Of a stretch of 64,000 bases of DNA, positions 39,721 through 48,703 are shown piece by piece (position 1 is the stretch's first letter; every line of letters starts with the position of its first letter). The stretch comes from Gracilibacillus caseinilyticus (GTDB taxonomy: Bacteria; Bacillota; Bacilli; Bacillales; Amphibacillaceae): contig NZ_CP095072.1 of NCBI RefSeq assembly GCF_022919115.1, positions 434,001 to 498,000 on the forward strand, read 5' to 3'. The notes under the pieces are model-generated. The model made no database searches and was not told the origin of the DNA. It saw nothing but the letters and a program-made list of their open reading frames with translations. The translations under genes and the position numbers were made by a program.

Positions 39721-40017
39721 TTACCCTTTTTTCTGTAATCGATCCAATACAATGCGATAACCATCATTTCCATAGGCCAGGCAACGCTTTACGCGAGAAA
39801 TGGTTGTGGTTGACGCTCTCGATTCCTGGGTAATAGCTGTATAGGTCTGACCTTCATCCAGCATCTTCGCTACTTGCAGCCTTTGTGTTAATGCCTGGAT
39901 TTCGGTCATTGTCGCGATATCGTCAAAAAAACGATAACATTCTTCTCTATTTTCTAGTGTTAAAATCGCATCGAACAGTTGATCCAGTTGTTCGCCACGC
40001 AATTTATCTATTTGCAT
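39721..40017 (-). CDS. yerC: TrpR/YerC/YecD family DNA-binding protein
   Basis: A helical protein of 98 residues. The TrpR-like helix-turn-helix reads TEIQALTQRLQVAKMLDEGQ ... AITQESRASTTTISRVKRCLAYG. The group is conserved in Bacillaceae in this position; its ligand and targets are not clear. The ATG at 40017 has AAGGAGAG nine bases upstream, while the in-frame ATG at 40026 is too close to it. It lies between yerB and the pcrB side as in B. subtilis. Confidence 0.9.
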   Translation of the reverse strand: MQIDKLRGEQLDQLFDAILTLENREECYRFFDDIATMTEIQALTQRLQVAKMLDEGQTYTAITQESRASTTTISRVKRCLAYGNDGYRIVLDRLQKKG

Positions 40018-40121
40018 GGTAGACATCTCTCCTTTTTATCAAGATGTTTAGCTTATTGCAAAGAGTGACCAGTTGAACTAACACCATGATAAGTTTCGCT
40101 ATTCAACAACTCAAGTCTTAT

Positions 40122-41165
40122 TTACTCCGTTCCATTTGACAGTTCGACACCATCAATTCCAGGACTTGTCGGGATTACGTTTATCCATGTTTGACCTGGA
40201 ATAAAGGGAACAGGCTCTCCATCTTTCGTTGGGATAATTCTACCATCAATTCGCTCCCATTGCACGCGTTGTACTTTATCCTGCTGTAGCAATAAAGCGT
40301 TACCGCCAGACTCCAGATCAATCTCACGACGCCCAGCATCATCAATTACTTGGTGAGCAGTCTCCATAATCAGCACATTATCCAATTCAATTGGCGTACT
40401 ATCAGCGTACTCCACTGTCTGTTCGCCATCACTGTACCGCAGATATTTTCCAGAGGTATCATCATATTGATAACTAACCGAATTATTACCATAGTTAAAA
40501 GAAATCCCAGACGCAGCTTCCTCTGCACTTACTTCTTCTGCAAAAGGAAGTGGCTCATACTCTGCTTCGACCGGATAGCCTTGTTCCTCTGCACGTGAGA
40601 AAATACCATCAAAAATGGCATAGGAATTATGCGGAGCCACTCTGTCATTAGAACGCTCGAATAACACCTTGTCGTTATCATAATACATACCATTCAGGCC
40701 TTGTACTGCACCGCTCTTAATCATATCTTCAATGTAATCCGCTGCACCATGGTAGACATACATCGCATTATAATCATCTGCTAAATTAAAGTAATAAGGA
40801 CGAGCGCTTCTCACCGGCCCTACTCGTTCTGGCAAATCACTGTGAAAAAGTGCCATGAAACGGGTAATATTTCCTTCTGCTAAAATTTCAAAGACGACAT
40901 CTGCATGCGACAATCCCGTTTGTGGTCTTGCCTTTGGGTGATTATTGACCATCACGGCTACTGCACGATTATTAGCTTCTGCTTCTGCTTCCAGTCCAGT
41001 AAAAGGATAAACATAAGCAGGTTCTTCAGGTTTCACCGGCTCGACTGGCTCTTCTTGCTCCACATCATTTTCCGTTGTTTCCTGATCGCTTGCCTGCTCT
41101 CCTTCACCTGAACACGCTACCAAAGAGAACAGCACACATAATAAAACAAAACATAATTTCTTCAT
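40122..41165 (-). CDS. yerB: DUF3048 lipoprotein YerB
   Basis: A protein of about 347 residues that starts MKKLCFVLLCVLFSLVACSG, a lipoprotein signal with Cys18, followed by an acidic and Pro-rich linker (EQEEPVEPVKPEEP). The DUF3048 domains follow with YPFTGLEAE, VMVNNHPKARPQTGLSHADVVFE, SDLPERVGPVRSARPYY and a C-terminal WERIDGRIIPTKDGEPVPFIPGQTWINVIP. The role is unknown; it sits outside the membrane. ATG at 41165 has a GGTGG site; the frame upstream has none. Neighbours yerA and yerC agree with the name. Confidence 0.92.
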   Translation of the reverse strand: MKKLCFVLLCVLFSLVACSGEGEQASDQETTENDVEQEEPVEPVKPEEPAYVYPFTGLEAEAEANNRAVAVMVNNHPKARPQTGLSHADVVFEILAEGNITRFMALFHSDLPERVGPVRSARPYYFNLADDYNAMYVYHGAADYIEDMIKSGAVQGLNGMYYDNDKVLFERSNDRVAPHNSYAIFDGIFSRAEEQGYPVEAEYEPLPFAEEVSAEEAASGISFNYGNNSVSYQYDDTSGKYLRYSDGEQTVEYADSTPIELDNVLIMETAHQVIDDAGRREIDLESGGNALLLQQDKVQRVQWERIDGRIIPTKDGEPVPFIPGQTWINVIPTSPGIDGVELSNGTE

Positions 41166-41277
41166 TAGAAAAGGCCACCTTTTTTTGCTGAAATGAATGA
41201 AGGCATGCATTCAGTTTGCATGCCGATTATACTACTATTATTATAGTAAACTATTGACGTTTCGCCAACCTCTTTTG

Positions 41278-43020
41278 TTACCGCATGATTGCCGGGAACA
41301 AGATTTCTTTCTTTTTGACATCGACAATACCCATCGGTGTAATGCGGACAAAAGGCAAATTCATCGACGATAAAAATAGCAAATTATATGGTGGATCTAC
41401 ATATTGATAACCATGGTCGATCAGGATTTTCTTTAACATTTTATCCTCTTCAATCAATGAAGACATCTCGCCATCATACATCATACCGGCTATATTTAAT
41501 GGTAATTCAAAGATAACCTTTCCATCATTGACGAGGACAATCCCACCGCCAATTTCTTTCATTCTATTAAATGCTTGCAGTAAATCTGATTTACATTTTC
41601 CTATCAATACAATATCACCGGTCAAGGAATACGAGCTTGCTAATCCACCTAATGTCTTGGTAAAGCCTTTAATAATCGTGTTTACCCGCCATTTCCCTTC
41701 ACGATCTGCCAACATAAGAAAAGATTCATCCACTGAGTTCGTGATCTCTTCCGTATTTGCATCGATACGGATAGGATAAGGTTTCATGACAACATCGTTC
41801 ACCATTTTTAAGCCTACTGGCATCGAGAATTGCAAGTCACGTTCTGTTAATTGCCAATCCAGCTCCAATTTTCCTAAACCGTACTTTTCCCAATCTACCT
41901 CTAACTCTTGCTTTATCAACTTGCCATTTTTTTTCAACCATTTCCCTTTAGCAATCACTGATTCCGGTGTCGGATTATCAGAGGATGATAAGATGTTCAA
42001 ATGTGCCACGCGACCTGGGGCAATTCCACCGAGACGCTCCTCCAGATGAAATTGTTCTGCCGCATTGTATGTCGCCATCATGTATGTTTCAATCTCTGGC
42101 ACACCATTATCAATCGCGATTTGGATACATTCATTAATTAAGCCATTTTCATAAAATGCAGGTGTCGCTCCATCTGTTGTCATCGTTAAAAAATCATACT
42201 TGGTGATACCGAGTTCCTGTAATTCCTTTAATAGTTTCGGTAAATCTGGTCGTACCGAGGAATGTCTGAGACCAACACGATATCCCATTGACAAGCGGTT
42301 AAAAACTTCTTCCCCCGATAATGCTTCATGATCAGAGCTGGCACCTAACAATTTCAATTTCACTAATGTCTTCTCCGATGCTCCAGGAAAATGTCCCTCC
42401 ACAGGCTTACGCATCCGCTTCGCTTCCTGCATCCAATACAGAATCCGGTCATCATTACGCATAACCTGAGGCCAGGCTGTCAGTTCCCCACCTTGGACGA
42501 CTGCCTCATGCTGTAACCAGGCATGGACTTCTTCATCTTTAAAGATTTCCTGTTCTTCATTAATTTCCGATTGTGAATCAAAACGCGCCCACCAATACAT
42601 CGATACAGGAAGTTGCATAAAATCATCAATCAACGAAAACGCTTTCTCTCTGTTAGTTAAATAAAGCCAAGGTAAGTTGTCATTCATCAAAGTTGTTGTT
42701 CCTGTCTGCCCGGCATGGATTGCTAAATTATAGGGATTATATAATTGGAATGGATGTACATGTGGTTCGATATAACCAGGTACAATAAACTTGCCTGTGC
42801 AATCAACCACTTCGATTTGATCTAATTGTTCCGGAAGGTTTGCGCCGACATATACAATTCGATCATGGTATATCCATATGTTGGCCACTAGCCATTTTCG
42901 TAAAAATACGTTTAAGTAGTATGCGTTTTTTAAAATTAATGTTGGTAGCTCTTTGCCATCAATGACGGCTACTTGTTTGCGAATTTCTTTATTTCGCCAT
43001 CTATATAAATGATCGTTCAT
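41278..43020 (-). CDS. yerA: Adenine deaminase-family protein YerA
   Basis: An amidohydrolase of 580 residues. Metal-binding motifs are GYIEPHVHPF, EGHFPG and LMTMTTDGATP, with the C-terminal RLGGIAPGRVAHLNIL that closes the barrel, and a final beta domain. It is related to adenine deaminase (AdeC), which turns adenine into hypoxanthine, but members of the YerA branch have no proven substrate. In B. subtilis it follows purD, which agrees with purD at 62.4 kb on the same strand, now separated by about 19 kb. Confidence 0.9.
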   Translation of the reverse strand: MNDHLYRWRNKEIRKQVAVIDGKELPTLILKNAYYLNVFLRKWLVANIWIYHDRIVYVGANLPEQLDQIEVVDCTGKFIVPGYIEPHVHPFQLYNPYNLAIHAGQTGTTTLMNDNLPWLYLTNREKAFSLIDDFMQLPVSMYWWARFDSQSEINEEQEIFKDEEVHAWLQHEAVVQGGELTAWPQVMRNDDRILYWMQEAKRMRKPVEGHFPGASEKTLVKLKLLGASSDHEALSGEEVFNRLSMGYRVGLRHSSVRPDLPKLLKELQELGITKYDFLTMTTDGATPAFYENGLINECIQIAIDNGVPEIETYMMATYNAAEQFHLEERLGGIAPGRVAHLNILSSSDNPTPESVIAKGKWLKKNGKLIKQELEVDWEKYGLGKLELDWQLTERDLQFSMPVGLKMVNDVVMKPYPIRIDANTEEITNSVDESFLMLADREGKWRVNTIIKGFTKTLGGLASSYSLTGDIVLIGKCKSDLLQAFNRMKEIGGGIVLVNDGKVIFELPLNIAGMMYDGEMSSLIEEDKMLKKILIDHGYQYVDPPYNLLFLSSMNLPFVRITPMGIVDVKKKEILFPAIMR

Positions 43021-43113
43021 AAGTATCTCCTCTTTTAAATTAGGATTTACTCTATTTTATCATGCATTGATAGCGTTTGCATTGTGATTTTTTTACAAAT
43101 TTATGACTATTTT

Positions 43114-43764
43114 TTAGGCAGAATTACGTAAAAATAGTAGCATAACAAAAGAAATGACAATAATCGATAATACCCATCCCCAAGCTAGCGCCATTTTGTT
43201 CGATTCAAAAGCCACATAGATCGCCATCGGGACGGTTTGTGTGCGTCCCGGGATGTTACCGGCAAACATTAAGGTAGCACCGAACTCTCCTAATGCTCTT
43301 GCAAAGCTGAGCACGACACCGGACACTAGAGATTTTTTGATAAGTGGCAAGGTAATAAAGGAAAATACCTTCCATTCATTGGCTCCATCAACTCTCGCAG
43401 CATCTTCTACATGCTGATCCACAAACGATATTCCCGTTTTGACCGATTGATACATCAGTGGAAACGCGACGATTACCGCCGCTATTACTGCTGCCCAAAT
43501 CGAAAAAATGAGTGATTGACCGAAGAAAAGCTGACTTACTTTTCCAAAGAAACCGTTCTGGCCAAATAACATAATGAGCAGAAAACCGATGACCGTTGGC
43601 GGCAATACGATTGGCAATAATAAGAATGTCTCGATCCATACTTTTCCTCTGAAGTTTTTCTTCGCCATCAGCCAGGCAATCGCCATGCCTAGTACGATGA
43701 CGATGATTAAGGCAATAAGCGAAACGATCAGAGATAATTTAATTGGTTGAAAAAATGCTGTCAT
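43114..43764 (-). CDS. modB: Molybdate ABC transporter permease ModB
   Basis: A protein of about 216 residues with five to six membrane segments. The loop EDAARVDGANEWKVFSFITLPLIKKSLVSG is the EAA motif that contacts the ATPase, and ARALGEFGATLMFAGNIPGRTQTVPMAIYVAFE is typical of ModB. It forms the membrane channel for molybdate (or tungstate). It overlaps the 3' end of modA, and the ATG at 43764 is preceded by GGTG inside modA, so they are coupled. No modC ATPase gene follows; yerA comes next. Confidence 0.92.
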   Translation of the reverse strand: MTAFFQPIKLSLIVSLIALIIVIVLGMAIAWLMAKKNFRGKVWIETFLLLPIVLPPTVIGFLLIMLFGQNGFFGKVSQLFFGQSLIFSIWAAVIAAVIVAFPLMYQSVKTGISFVDQHVEDAARVDGANEWKVFSFITLPLIKKSLVSGVVLSFARALGEFGATLMFAGNIPGRTQTVPMAIYVAFESNKMALAWGWVLSIIVISFVMLLFLRNSA

Positions 43765-44506
43765 CGACGTCACCATCTACTTCTTCAAATCCGTACTTAT
43801 TAAAGATATCCATTACTTCTTCTGATTGAAGGAATTGATAAAAAGGGTTTGCTTCTTTGTTTGCATTATGTAACATCCCTACTGGATAAATAATCGGATC
43901 GTGCTTACCTAATGGTAATTGACTATTGATTTGCACTTTATCCGAAACAAGCGCTTCTGTTCGATAAACAACACCCAGCTCTGCATTCTCACTCTCCACA
44001 TACTGCATGACCTGGCGAACATCTTTGGTAAATACCAGCTGCTCTTTTAATCCTTGATAGATGCCGAGATCATCCAGCGCTTGCTTGGCATACATGCCAG
44101 CTGGTACTGTTTCAGGTGTTCCGATAGCAATGTGATTTACAGCTTTTACATCGGTTATCGTAGCGGTATCCTTCGGCTGTACCCAAACCAGTTTATTTTG
44201 CAATAATGCTTGGATGCTTTCATCGTCCATCAGCCCTGCTTCTTTTACCTCCAGCAAATGATCCACAGACGCTGAGAAAAAAACATCGACTGGTGCACCT
44301 TGAATAATTTGCTTACTGAGTGAGCCGGAACCACCAAGATTCACCGCCACATCGTATTCCGGATTTTCCTCTTCGAATAGAGCAACTGCTTCATTAATCG
44401 CATCTGTCAAAGACGCTGCCGCAGAGATCGTAATCTCCTTTTTCTCTTGCTGACATGCAGTTAATAAAATCGTTGCCAGTAAAATAAATGGTACCATACG
44501 TTTCAT
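43739..44506 (-). CDS. modA: Molybdate-binding lipoprotein ModA
   Basis: A protein of 255 residues with a lipoprotein signal (FILLATILLTAC; Cys18). The mature domain starts ITISAAASLTDAINEAVALFEEENPEY and has NLGGSGSLSKQIIQGAPVDVFFSAS, where Ser residues hold the oxyanion, then ELGVVYRTEAL. It captures molybdate outside the cell and hands it to ModB. It lies opposite moaC (divergent), which fits molybdenum cofactor use. Confidence 0.94.
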   Translation of the reverse strand: MKRMVPFILLATILLTACQQEKKEITISAAASLTDAINEAVALFEEENPEYDVAVNLGGSGSLSKQIIQGAPVDVFFSASVDHLLEVKEAGLMDDESIQALLQNKLVWVQPKDTATITDVKAVNHIAIGTPETVPAGMYAKQALDDLGIYQGLKEQLVFTKDVRQVMQYVESENAELGVVYRTEALVSDKVQINSQLPLGKHDPIIYPVGMLHNANKEANPFYQFLQSEEVMDIFNKYGFEEVDGDVDDSIFSTN

Positions 44507-44838
44507 GCTGATTCAGAACCCTTCTTGCTTTTTTCCTTATTATAGCATAGGGAGTATAGTATAATAGAATGATAGACTATTGTTAAAGTGACAATTTGGA
44601 CGTGTTTCCCTTCAGGTAATTGATATACTTCTTCGCTATGGGGGCAATGTAATCAGGATTTTATTTTATTGTATTTGTTTGAATGAAGCTCGGTTTCGTT
44701 CAAAACTTGTTTCTGATTCTTACTTATGAGGCTCACCTTCGTTACTCGTTCCTGATTCACTTCATGTATTCGAAAACGATTGGTTATTAGTCAAGGAATA
44801 CTCTTGCGTATAAAAAAACAAACAAGGTTGGTGTTACA
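44507..44838. other. Divergent region between modA and moaC
   Basis: On the minus strand TGCTATAAT (44539-44547) is an extended -10 for modA. I looked for a molybdenum-cofactor riboswitch before moaC and saw no match. Two loosely similar blocks of about 40 bases (starting near 44690 and 44730, both with GCTC.. TTCGTT .. GATTC) form a weak direct repeat. Nothing else is supported. Confidence 0.4.
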
Positions 44839-45324
44839 ATGTCAGACTTCTCTCATATCAATGAACAAGGCAGAGCGAAAATGGTAGACATTACAGATAA
44901 AAAAGTAACGAGCAGAACCGCTATTGCCCGCTCAAGTATTTTAGTAAACGAAGAAATATATACGAAAATTACCGACAAACAAATTGGCAAAGGTGATGTA
45001 TTGTCCGTTGCGCAAGTAGCAGGTGTTATGGCCGCGAAGCAAACGTCAAACATTATTCCAATGTGTCATCCCTTGCCATTAAGCGGAGTCAACATCCAAT
45101 TTGATTGGGAAAATGACGGCGATCAGTTTGAATTAGTTATTACTGTAGAAGCAAAAACAAAAGGAAGTACAGGTGTGGAAATGGAAGCAATGACTGCTGC
45201 AACTTCGACTGCTTTAACCGTTTATGATATGTGTAAAGCAGTAGATAAAGGGATGATTATTGGTCAAACCTATCTAATTGAAAAAACTGGTGGGAAAAGC
45301 GGAATATATCGAAGAGATAATTAA
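44839..45324 (+). CDS. moaC: Cyclic pyranopterin monophosphate synthase MoaC
   Basis: A protein of 161 residues with the full MoaC pattern: [44 protein letters not shown], and [27 protein letters not shown]. It completes the first step of molybdenum cofactor synthesis with MoaA. Its own terminator follows, and it is divergent from modAB. moaA itself is not in the window. Confidence 0.97.
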   Translation: MSDFSHINEQGRAKMVDITDKKVTSRTAIARSSILVNEEIYTKITDKQIGKGDVLSVAQVAGVMAAKQTSNIIPMCHPLPLSGVNIQFDWENDGDQFELVITVEAKTKGSTGVEMEAMTAATSTALTVYDMCKAVDKGMIIGQTYLIEKTGGKSGIYRRDN

Positions 45325-45350
45325 TCACTCCATTTGGGGTGATTTTTTGT
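45323..45350 (+). terminator. Terminator of moaC
   Basis: AATCACtCC pairs with GGgGTGATT over 4 bases, followed by six T. It begins in the stop codon. Confidence 0.75.
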
Positions 45351-45411
45351 TTAGAAAAACGAGCACTCATCCTACGGTAAGCAATATACATATACCAAAG
45401 GAGTGATAGTC

Positions 45412-45621
45412 ATGCATTGGCATCAAAAAATACAATATTTAATTGGTCAACCTGTAGGAGTATCATTTACAAATGGTCAGGGAACATCCGGGGTTTTATG
45501 TGGCATTTCCGGTTCAAAAATTCTTATTATTGAATATTTATACCAAGCACAGTTTGCACTAAAACAATACGAGGCATCGATGATTCAGGATATTAACGGT
45601 TTTCCGGCTTGTCAGAATTAA
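45412..45621 (+). CDS. Small protein of 69 residues, unknown
   Basis: From an ATG at 45412 with AAGGAGTGATAG upstream the frame encodes MHWHQKIQYLIGQPVGVSFT and then a compact, beta-rich sequence (GVLCGISGSKILIIEYLYQAQFALKQY) ending in FPACQN. It resembles small Sm/SH3-like proteins, some of them made in sporulating cells, but I cannot name it. No membrane span or signal. It is a single gene between moaC and the dispersed repeat. Confidence 0.65.
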   Translation: MHWHQKIQYLIGQPVGVSFTNGQGTSGVLCGISGSKILIIEYLYQAQFALKQYEASMIQDINGFPACQN

Positions 45622-45696
45622 TTGATGAGCTCTTACAAAAAGCACTATTTTGGTTCCTAACTAACTCAAGTCTATAATAGCTCCCTATATTACGGC

Positions 45697-45835
45697 TTAT
45701 GTCTAGCGTAGAGCTCATTTTGAAATGTTGTTAGCGGTATGATACCGCTCCGGCCACTTCCTGCGGGGCACGGCTGACTTTGTGAAGAAGACCGCTTCAC
45801 AAAGTTAGCTTCAGCACCTGCACGTCTGCGGGAGT
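45697..45835 (+). repeat. Dispersed intergenic repeat, copy B
   Basis: The same blocks as copy A (15400-15571), in the same order but on the opposite strand. Part of the inner hairpin is ACTTTGTGAAG-aagaccg-CTTCACAAAGT, a perfect 11-bp inverted repeat. The copy has small deletions compared with A. A second long hairpin follows at about 45864-45912 (TGGGCTTTT ... AAAAAGCCCA) near the moaB end. Confidence 0.8.
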
Positions 45836-45923
45836 GCAAAACAAAACTGACTCTGTTATGTTTGGGCTTTTCTCTAATGTGATTTATATATCACTTAAAA
45901 AAAGCCCATAAAAAGTACTTACT

Positions 45924-46433
45924 TCACAAATCCTTCCTAATCTCCCTAACCACATGCCCTAACTCCGGGATAATCAACCGCTCCATCGCCAGTTTCACTG
46001 CACCGGAAGAACCAGGCGTAGCAAAAACAGCTTTATTTTCAACAACTCCTGCCGTCGCACGCGAAAGAATGGCTGCTGAACCGATGTCATCCTGATAACT
46101 TAACATCCGAAAAATTTCACCGAATCCCGGAATAGCTTTATCCATCATGTGTTCCACCACTTCGATCGTGACATCCCTTTTTGCAATTCCGGTACCACCA
46201 TTTAACAAAATGGCATCCACCTCAGCGTTCTTCAATCCACTGTCGATAGCTTGCCAAATCACATGCTGCTCATCCTTCACTATTTCATAGACTGTCACTT
46301 GATGCTGAGCATTTTCCAAATAATTGCGCATAAGCTGTCCACTTTTATCTGTCTCAGCTGTTCGGGTATCGCTCACCGTTATGACTTTGCACCTGACAGA
46401 CTTAGGAGCTTCTTTTTTGTGTGCTTCGGACAT
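45924..46433 (-). CDS. moaB: Molybdenum cofactor biosynthesis protein MoaB
   Basis: A protein of 169 residues: VRCKVITVSDTRTAETDKSGQLM, DAILLNGGTGIAKRDVTIEVV (the MPT-binding GGTG loop), GFGEIFRMLSYQDDIGSAA and FATPGSSGAVKLAMERLIIPELGH. MoaB/MogA proteins adenylate molybdopterin before metal insertion. The ATG overlaps the end of the DUF2252 gene by 32 bases, so the two are probably co-transcribed. It supports a molybdenum cluster with moaC and modAB. Confidence 0.95.
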   Translation of the reverse strand: MSEAHKKEAPKSVRCKVITVSDTRTAETDKSGQLMRNYLENAQHQVTVYEIVKDEQHVIWQAIDSGLKNAEVDAILLNGGTGIAKRDVTIEVVEHMMDKAIPGFGEIFRMLSYQDDIGSAAILSRATAGVVENKAVFATPGSSGAVKLAMERLIIPELGHVVREIRKDL

Positions 46434-47796
46434 TTTCGTTCCCCTTTGAACTTTGATTAAAATCGTTTTTTAACCATTCTAAAAACAGTTGATAATCTTG
46501 CTCAACCTGACGCTTATAGAAACGGGACCACAAGACTAATTCGTGGATAAAGGCATCCTTATTCTGCTCAATTGTTTGATAGATTTCATCTTCGCTATGA
46601 TAATCTAACAAATGCTCATCAATATCCTGATCCGCTCTGGAGTGAATTTTTGCAGCAATTTGTCCCATTGTTTTGACTGATTGCTTGATCGGTTTAAAGC
46701 TGTCGAGATGCTTTGGTGAAATATCCTTATCATAGGCACAACGTTCTCGTACATAGAATTCAAAGTTTCTAATCGTTAAATAACCAAGATACGCATCCGC
46801 TTTATGATGCATCGCTTTTTGCGTCTCCACAACACGCTTGCCCTGATGATTGTACTGTTTCCAGAAAGTTTCTTGATAAGGAACAAAATAAGACGGAATT
46901 GGCGGGCGTGCCTCTTTCAATTCCAGAATAATATCATCTTCATTCTCATCATCAGTGGTTCCTTCGATTAAAATGAAATAACGTTTGAGACCAGTGGAAG
47001 CCACACCCGCACCTGTTTTCTTGACGATATCTTTAATCTGATAATGTTCCTCACCTTTAAATAGTTCCGAGTCGATCGATTCCATATATTGTGACCAGTT
47101 TTCTACAATATCGTTATATTCCCGTTGTGATACTTCTTGTAATTTCTCTTTTTCACGATCAAAAACTCGTTTACCTTCGTTATTGAGCGTCGTCTGTTTA
47201 TGCAATTCATGTGTCTCTTGACGTTCCTCTAATTTCTTCAATACTTTTTTGATTGGTCCTTTGGTATGGTCGGTGGTAAAGTAAAGGTCCTTTGGATCTT
47301 CTTCACGCTTAGCGAACTTTTTAATCTTTTTTCGGTAAGCTTTTAAAAAGGTAACAACTAACTCATCCCGTTCTTCTACATCGGTAATGCCTTGCTGTTC
47401 TGCCAAGAGACGGATACTTACTACCATACGAAGTAAATCATATAAATACGAGCCGATATAACCTTCGTCAAAATCATCGACATCAAACACAAGATTGCCT
47501 TCTTCATCCTGAAAGCTGCTGAAATTATCGAAGTGCATGTCACCCATAATCCACGTCAGCTTGTCTTCATCTGTATGGAAACTGAATGGTATCTTTGTCA
47601 CATCATAATAAAAAAGATAGGCAGCTCCTCGGTAAAAACTGTATGGATCTTGTTTCATTTTTCTATATTTTTTTCTGCGATTTGTCTTTGATAGTTGCAT
47701 TACATAACCGTCAAGCTGTTCTAGAATCGTGTGAAGCGATTGTTTACGCAACAATTGATTTGTTTCCTGGACTTTTGCTTTGATGTTATGTACCAT
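46402..47796 (-). CDS. DUF2252 protein, kinase-like fold
   Basis: A protein of 464 residues. The motifs ITWIMGDMHFDNF (like the catalytic HGDLHxxN loop of aminoglycoside kinases) and LVFDVDDFDEGYIGSYLYDLLRM (like the metal-binding IDFD loop) place it in the DUF2252 family. The rest is highly charged and helical. The substrate is unknown. GGAGGG precedes the ATG. It overlaps moaB. Confidence 0.88.
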   Translation of the reverse strand: MVHNIKAKVQETNQLLRKQSLHTILEQLDGYVMQLSKTNRRKKYRKMKQDPYSFYRGAAYLFYYDVTKIPFSFHTDEDKLTWIMGDMHFDNFSSFQDEEGNLVFDVDDFDEGYIGSYLYDLLRMVVSIRLLAEQQGITDVEERDELVVTFLKAYRKKIKKFAKREEDPKDLYFTTDHTKGPIKKVLKKLEERQETHELHKQTTLNNEGKRVFDREKEKLQEVSQREYNDIVENWSQYMESIDSELFKGEEHYQIKDIVKKTGAGVASTGLKRYFILIEGTTDDENEDDIILELKEARPPIPSYFVPYQETFWKQYNHQGKRVVETQKAMHHKADAYLGYLTIRNFEFYVRERCAYDKDISPKHLDSFKPIKQSVKTMGQIAAKIHSRADQDIDEHLLDYHSEDEIYQTIEQNKDAFIHELVLWSRFYKRQVEQDYQLFLEWLKNDFNQSSKGNENVRSTQKRSS

Positions 47797-47842
47797 CCAA
47801 ATCCCTCCTGAAAAGATTTTAATAATAGTTTAACATAGATTG

Positions 47843-48703
47843 CTAGGATAATGGTGTTTGACCGCTGTACATTAATTTCACAGGGAGCACACCTTCCATA
47901 CTTGCTTCATACAAAATAATGCTGCCGATAGGGGGATCTGGTGTGTTTTCGTCGTAATGAAAATCCTCTCCTAAACCAATCGTCCATTTTGCTTGATTAT
48001 TCTCAGAAAATACTATAGCTAACGTGCCATATTGTTTTGCTTGCTCCCATTTAAAAAATTGACTGGTACCATTGTGGACAATCGTAACACCTTCTGAGGT
48101 TGCAGACAGTGTGGTTTGTTCTCCTTCCCATTCCCCGCGTATTTGTGCTTCAACATAAGAATAGGACCTGCCATCCTGTCGATCTCCATACGTTCCCACA
48201 AACTGCCTAATGTTATGATCTATGTCTGTATACGTGAAAACAGCAATATCATCTGCTATCCACTCTATATTTCCTGTTTCTGAAATAGAGCTCTCTAAAT
48301 CCTCTTTCGGTCTTCCTAAAATGCCATAATAACTTCGATAATAAGTAGCAGTTCCGGTATCAAGATTCTTTTTAACAGAAAAGACTTCCTGCAAATCCGG
48401 AGATACGTTGGTAATTTGTTGGATATGCTGATTACTTTGAAACAGCAAATAGCTTTGAACTGAAAGTAAAATAACTACTGCACAGCTAACAATAACAAGT
48501 GCTACCTTTTTCTTAAAGGTTAATAATAGATTGACAGATACTCCAATCACAATAATGATATTAAAAACATAGAACAAGCGGTCATCAATATATTCTGCCT
48601 CATAGTAAGAATGGACCACTAGACTGCCTATTTGCAGACAAAGAAATCCGACAGCAATCAACAAAGAAACGATTTGAATTACTTTAACCCATTTGTTCTT
48701 CAT
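47843..48703 (-). CDS. Membrane protein of unknown function
   Basis: About 286 residues. Three hydrophobic segments in the first 90 residues (IVSLLIAVGFLCLQIGSLVV, FYVFNIIIVIGVSVNLLLTF, VALVIVSCAVVILLSVQSYLLF) are followed by a 190-residue outer domain, mostly beta (IEWIADDIAVFTYTDIDHNIRQFVGTYGD). I do not recognise the domain. The ATG at 48703 lies 12 bases after GGAGG and inside the end of the next gene upstream (20-base overlap), so it forms an operon with the Asp-box protein. Confidence 0.7.
   Translation of the reverse strand: MKNKWVKVIQIVSLLIAVGFLCLQIGSLVVHSYYEAEYIDDRLFYVFNIIIVIGVSVNLLLTFKKKVALVIVSCAVVILLSVQSYLLFQSNQHIQQITNVSPDLQEVFSVKKNLDTGTATYYRSYYGILGRPKEDLESSISETGNIEWIADDIAVFTYTDIDHNIRQFVGTYGDRQDGRSYSYVEAQIRGEWEGEQTTLSATSEGVTIVHNGTSQFFKWEQAKQYGTLAIVFSENNQAKWTIGLGEDFHYDENTPDPPIGSIILYEASMEGVLPVKLMYSGQTPLS

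Noticed and set aside
44507..44838. Molybdenum cofactor riboswitch before moaC
   Set aside because: I could not find the expected conserved stems and loops in this gap.
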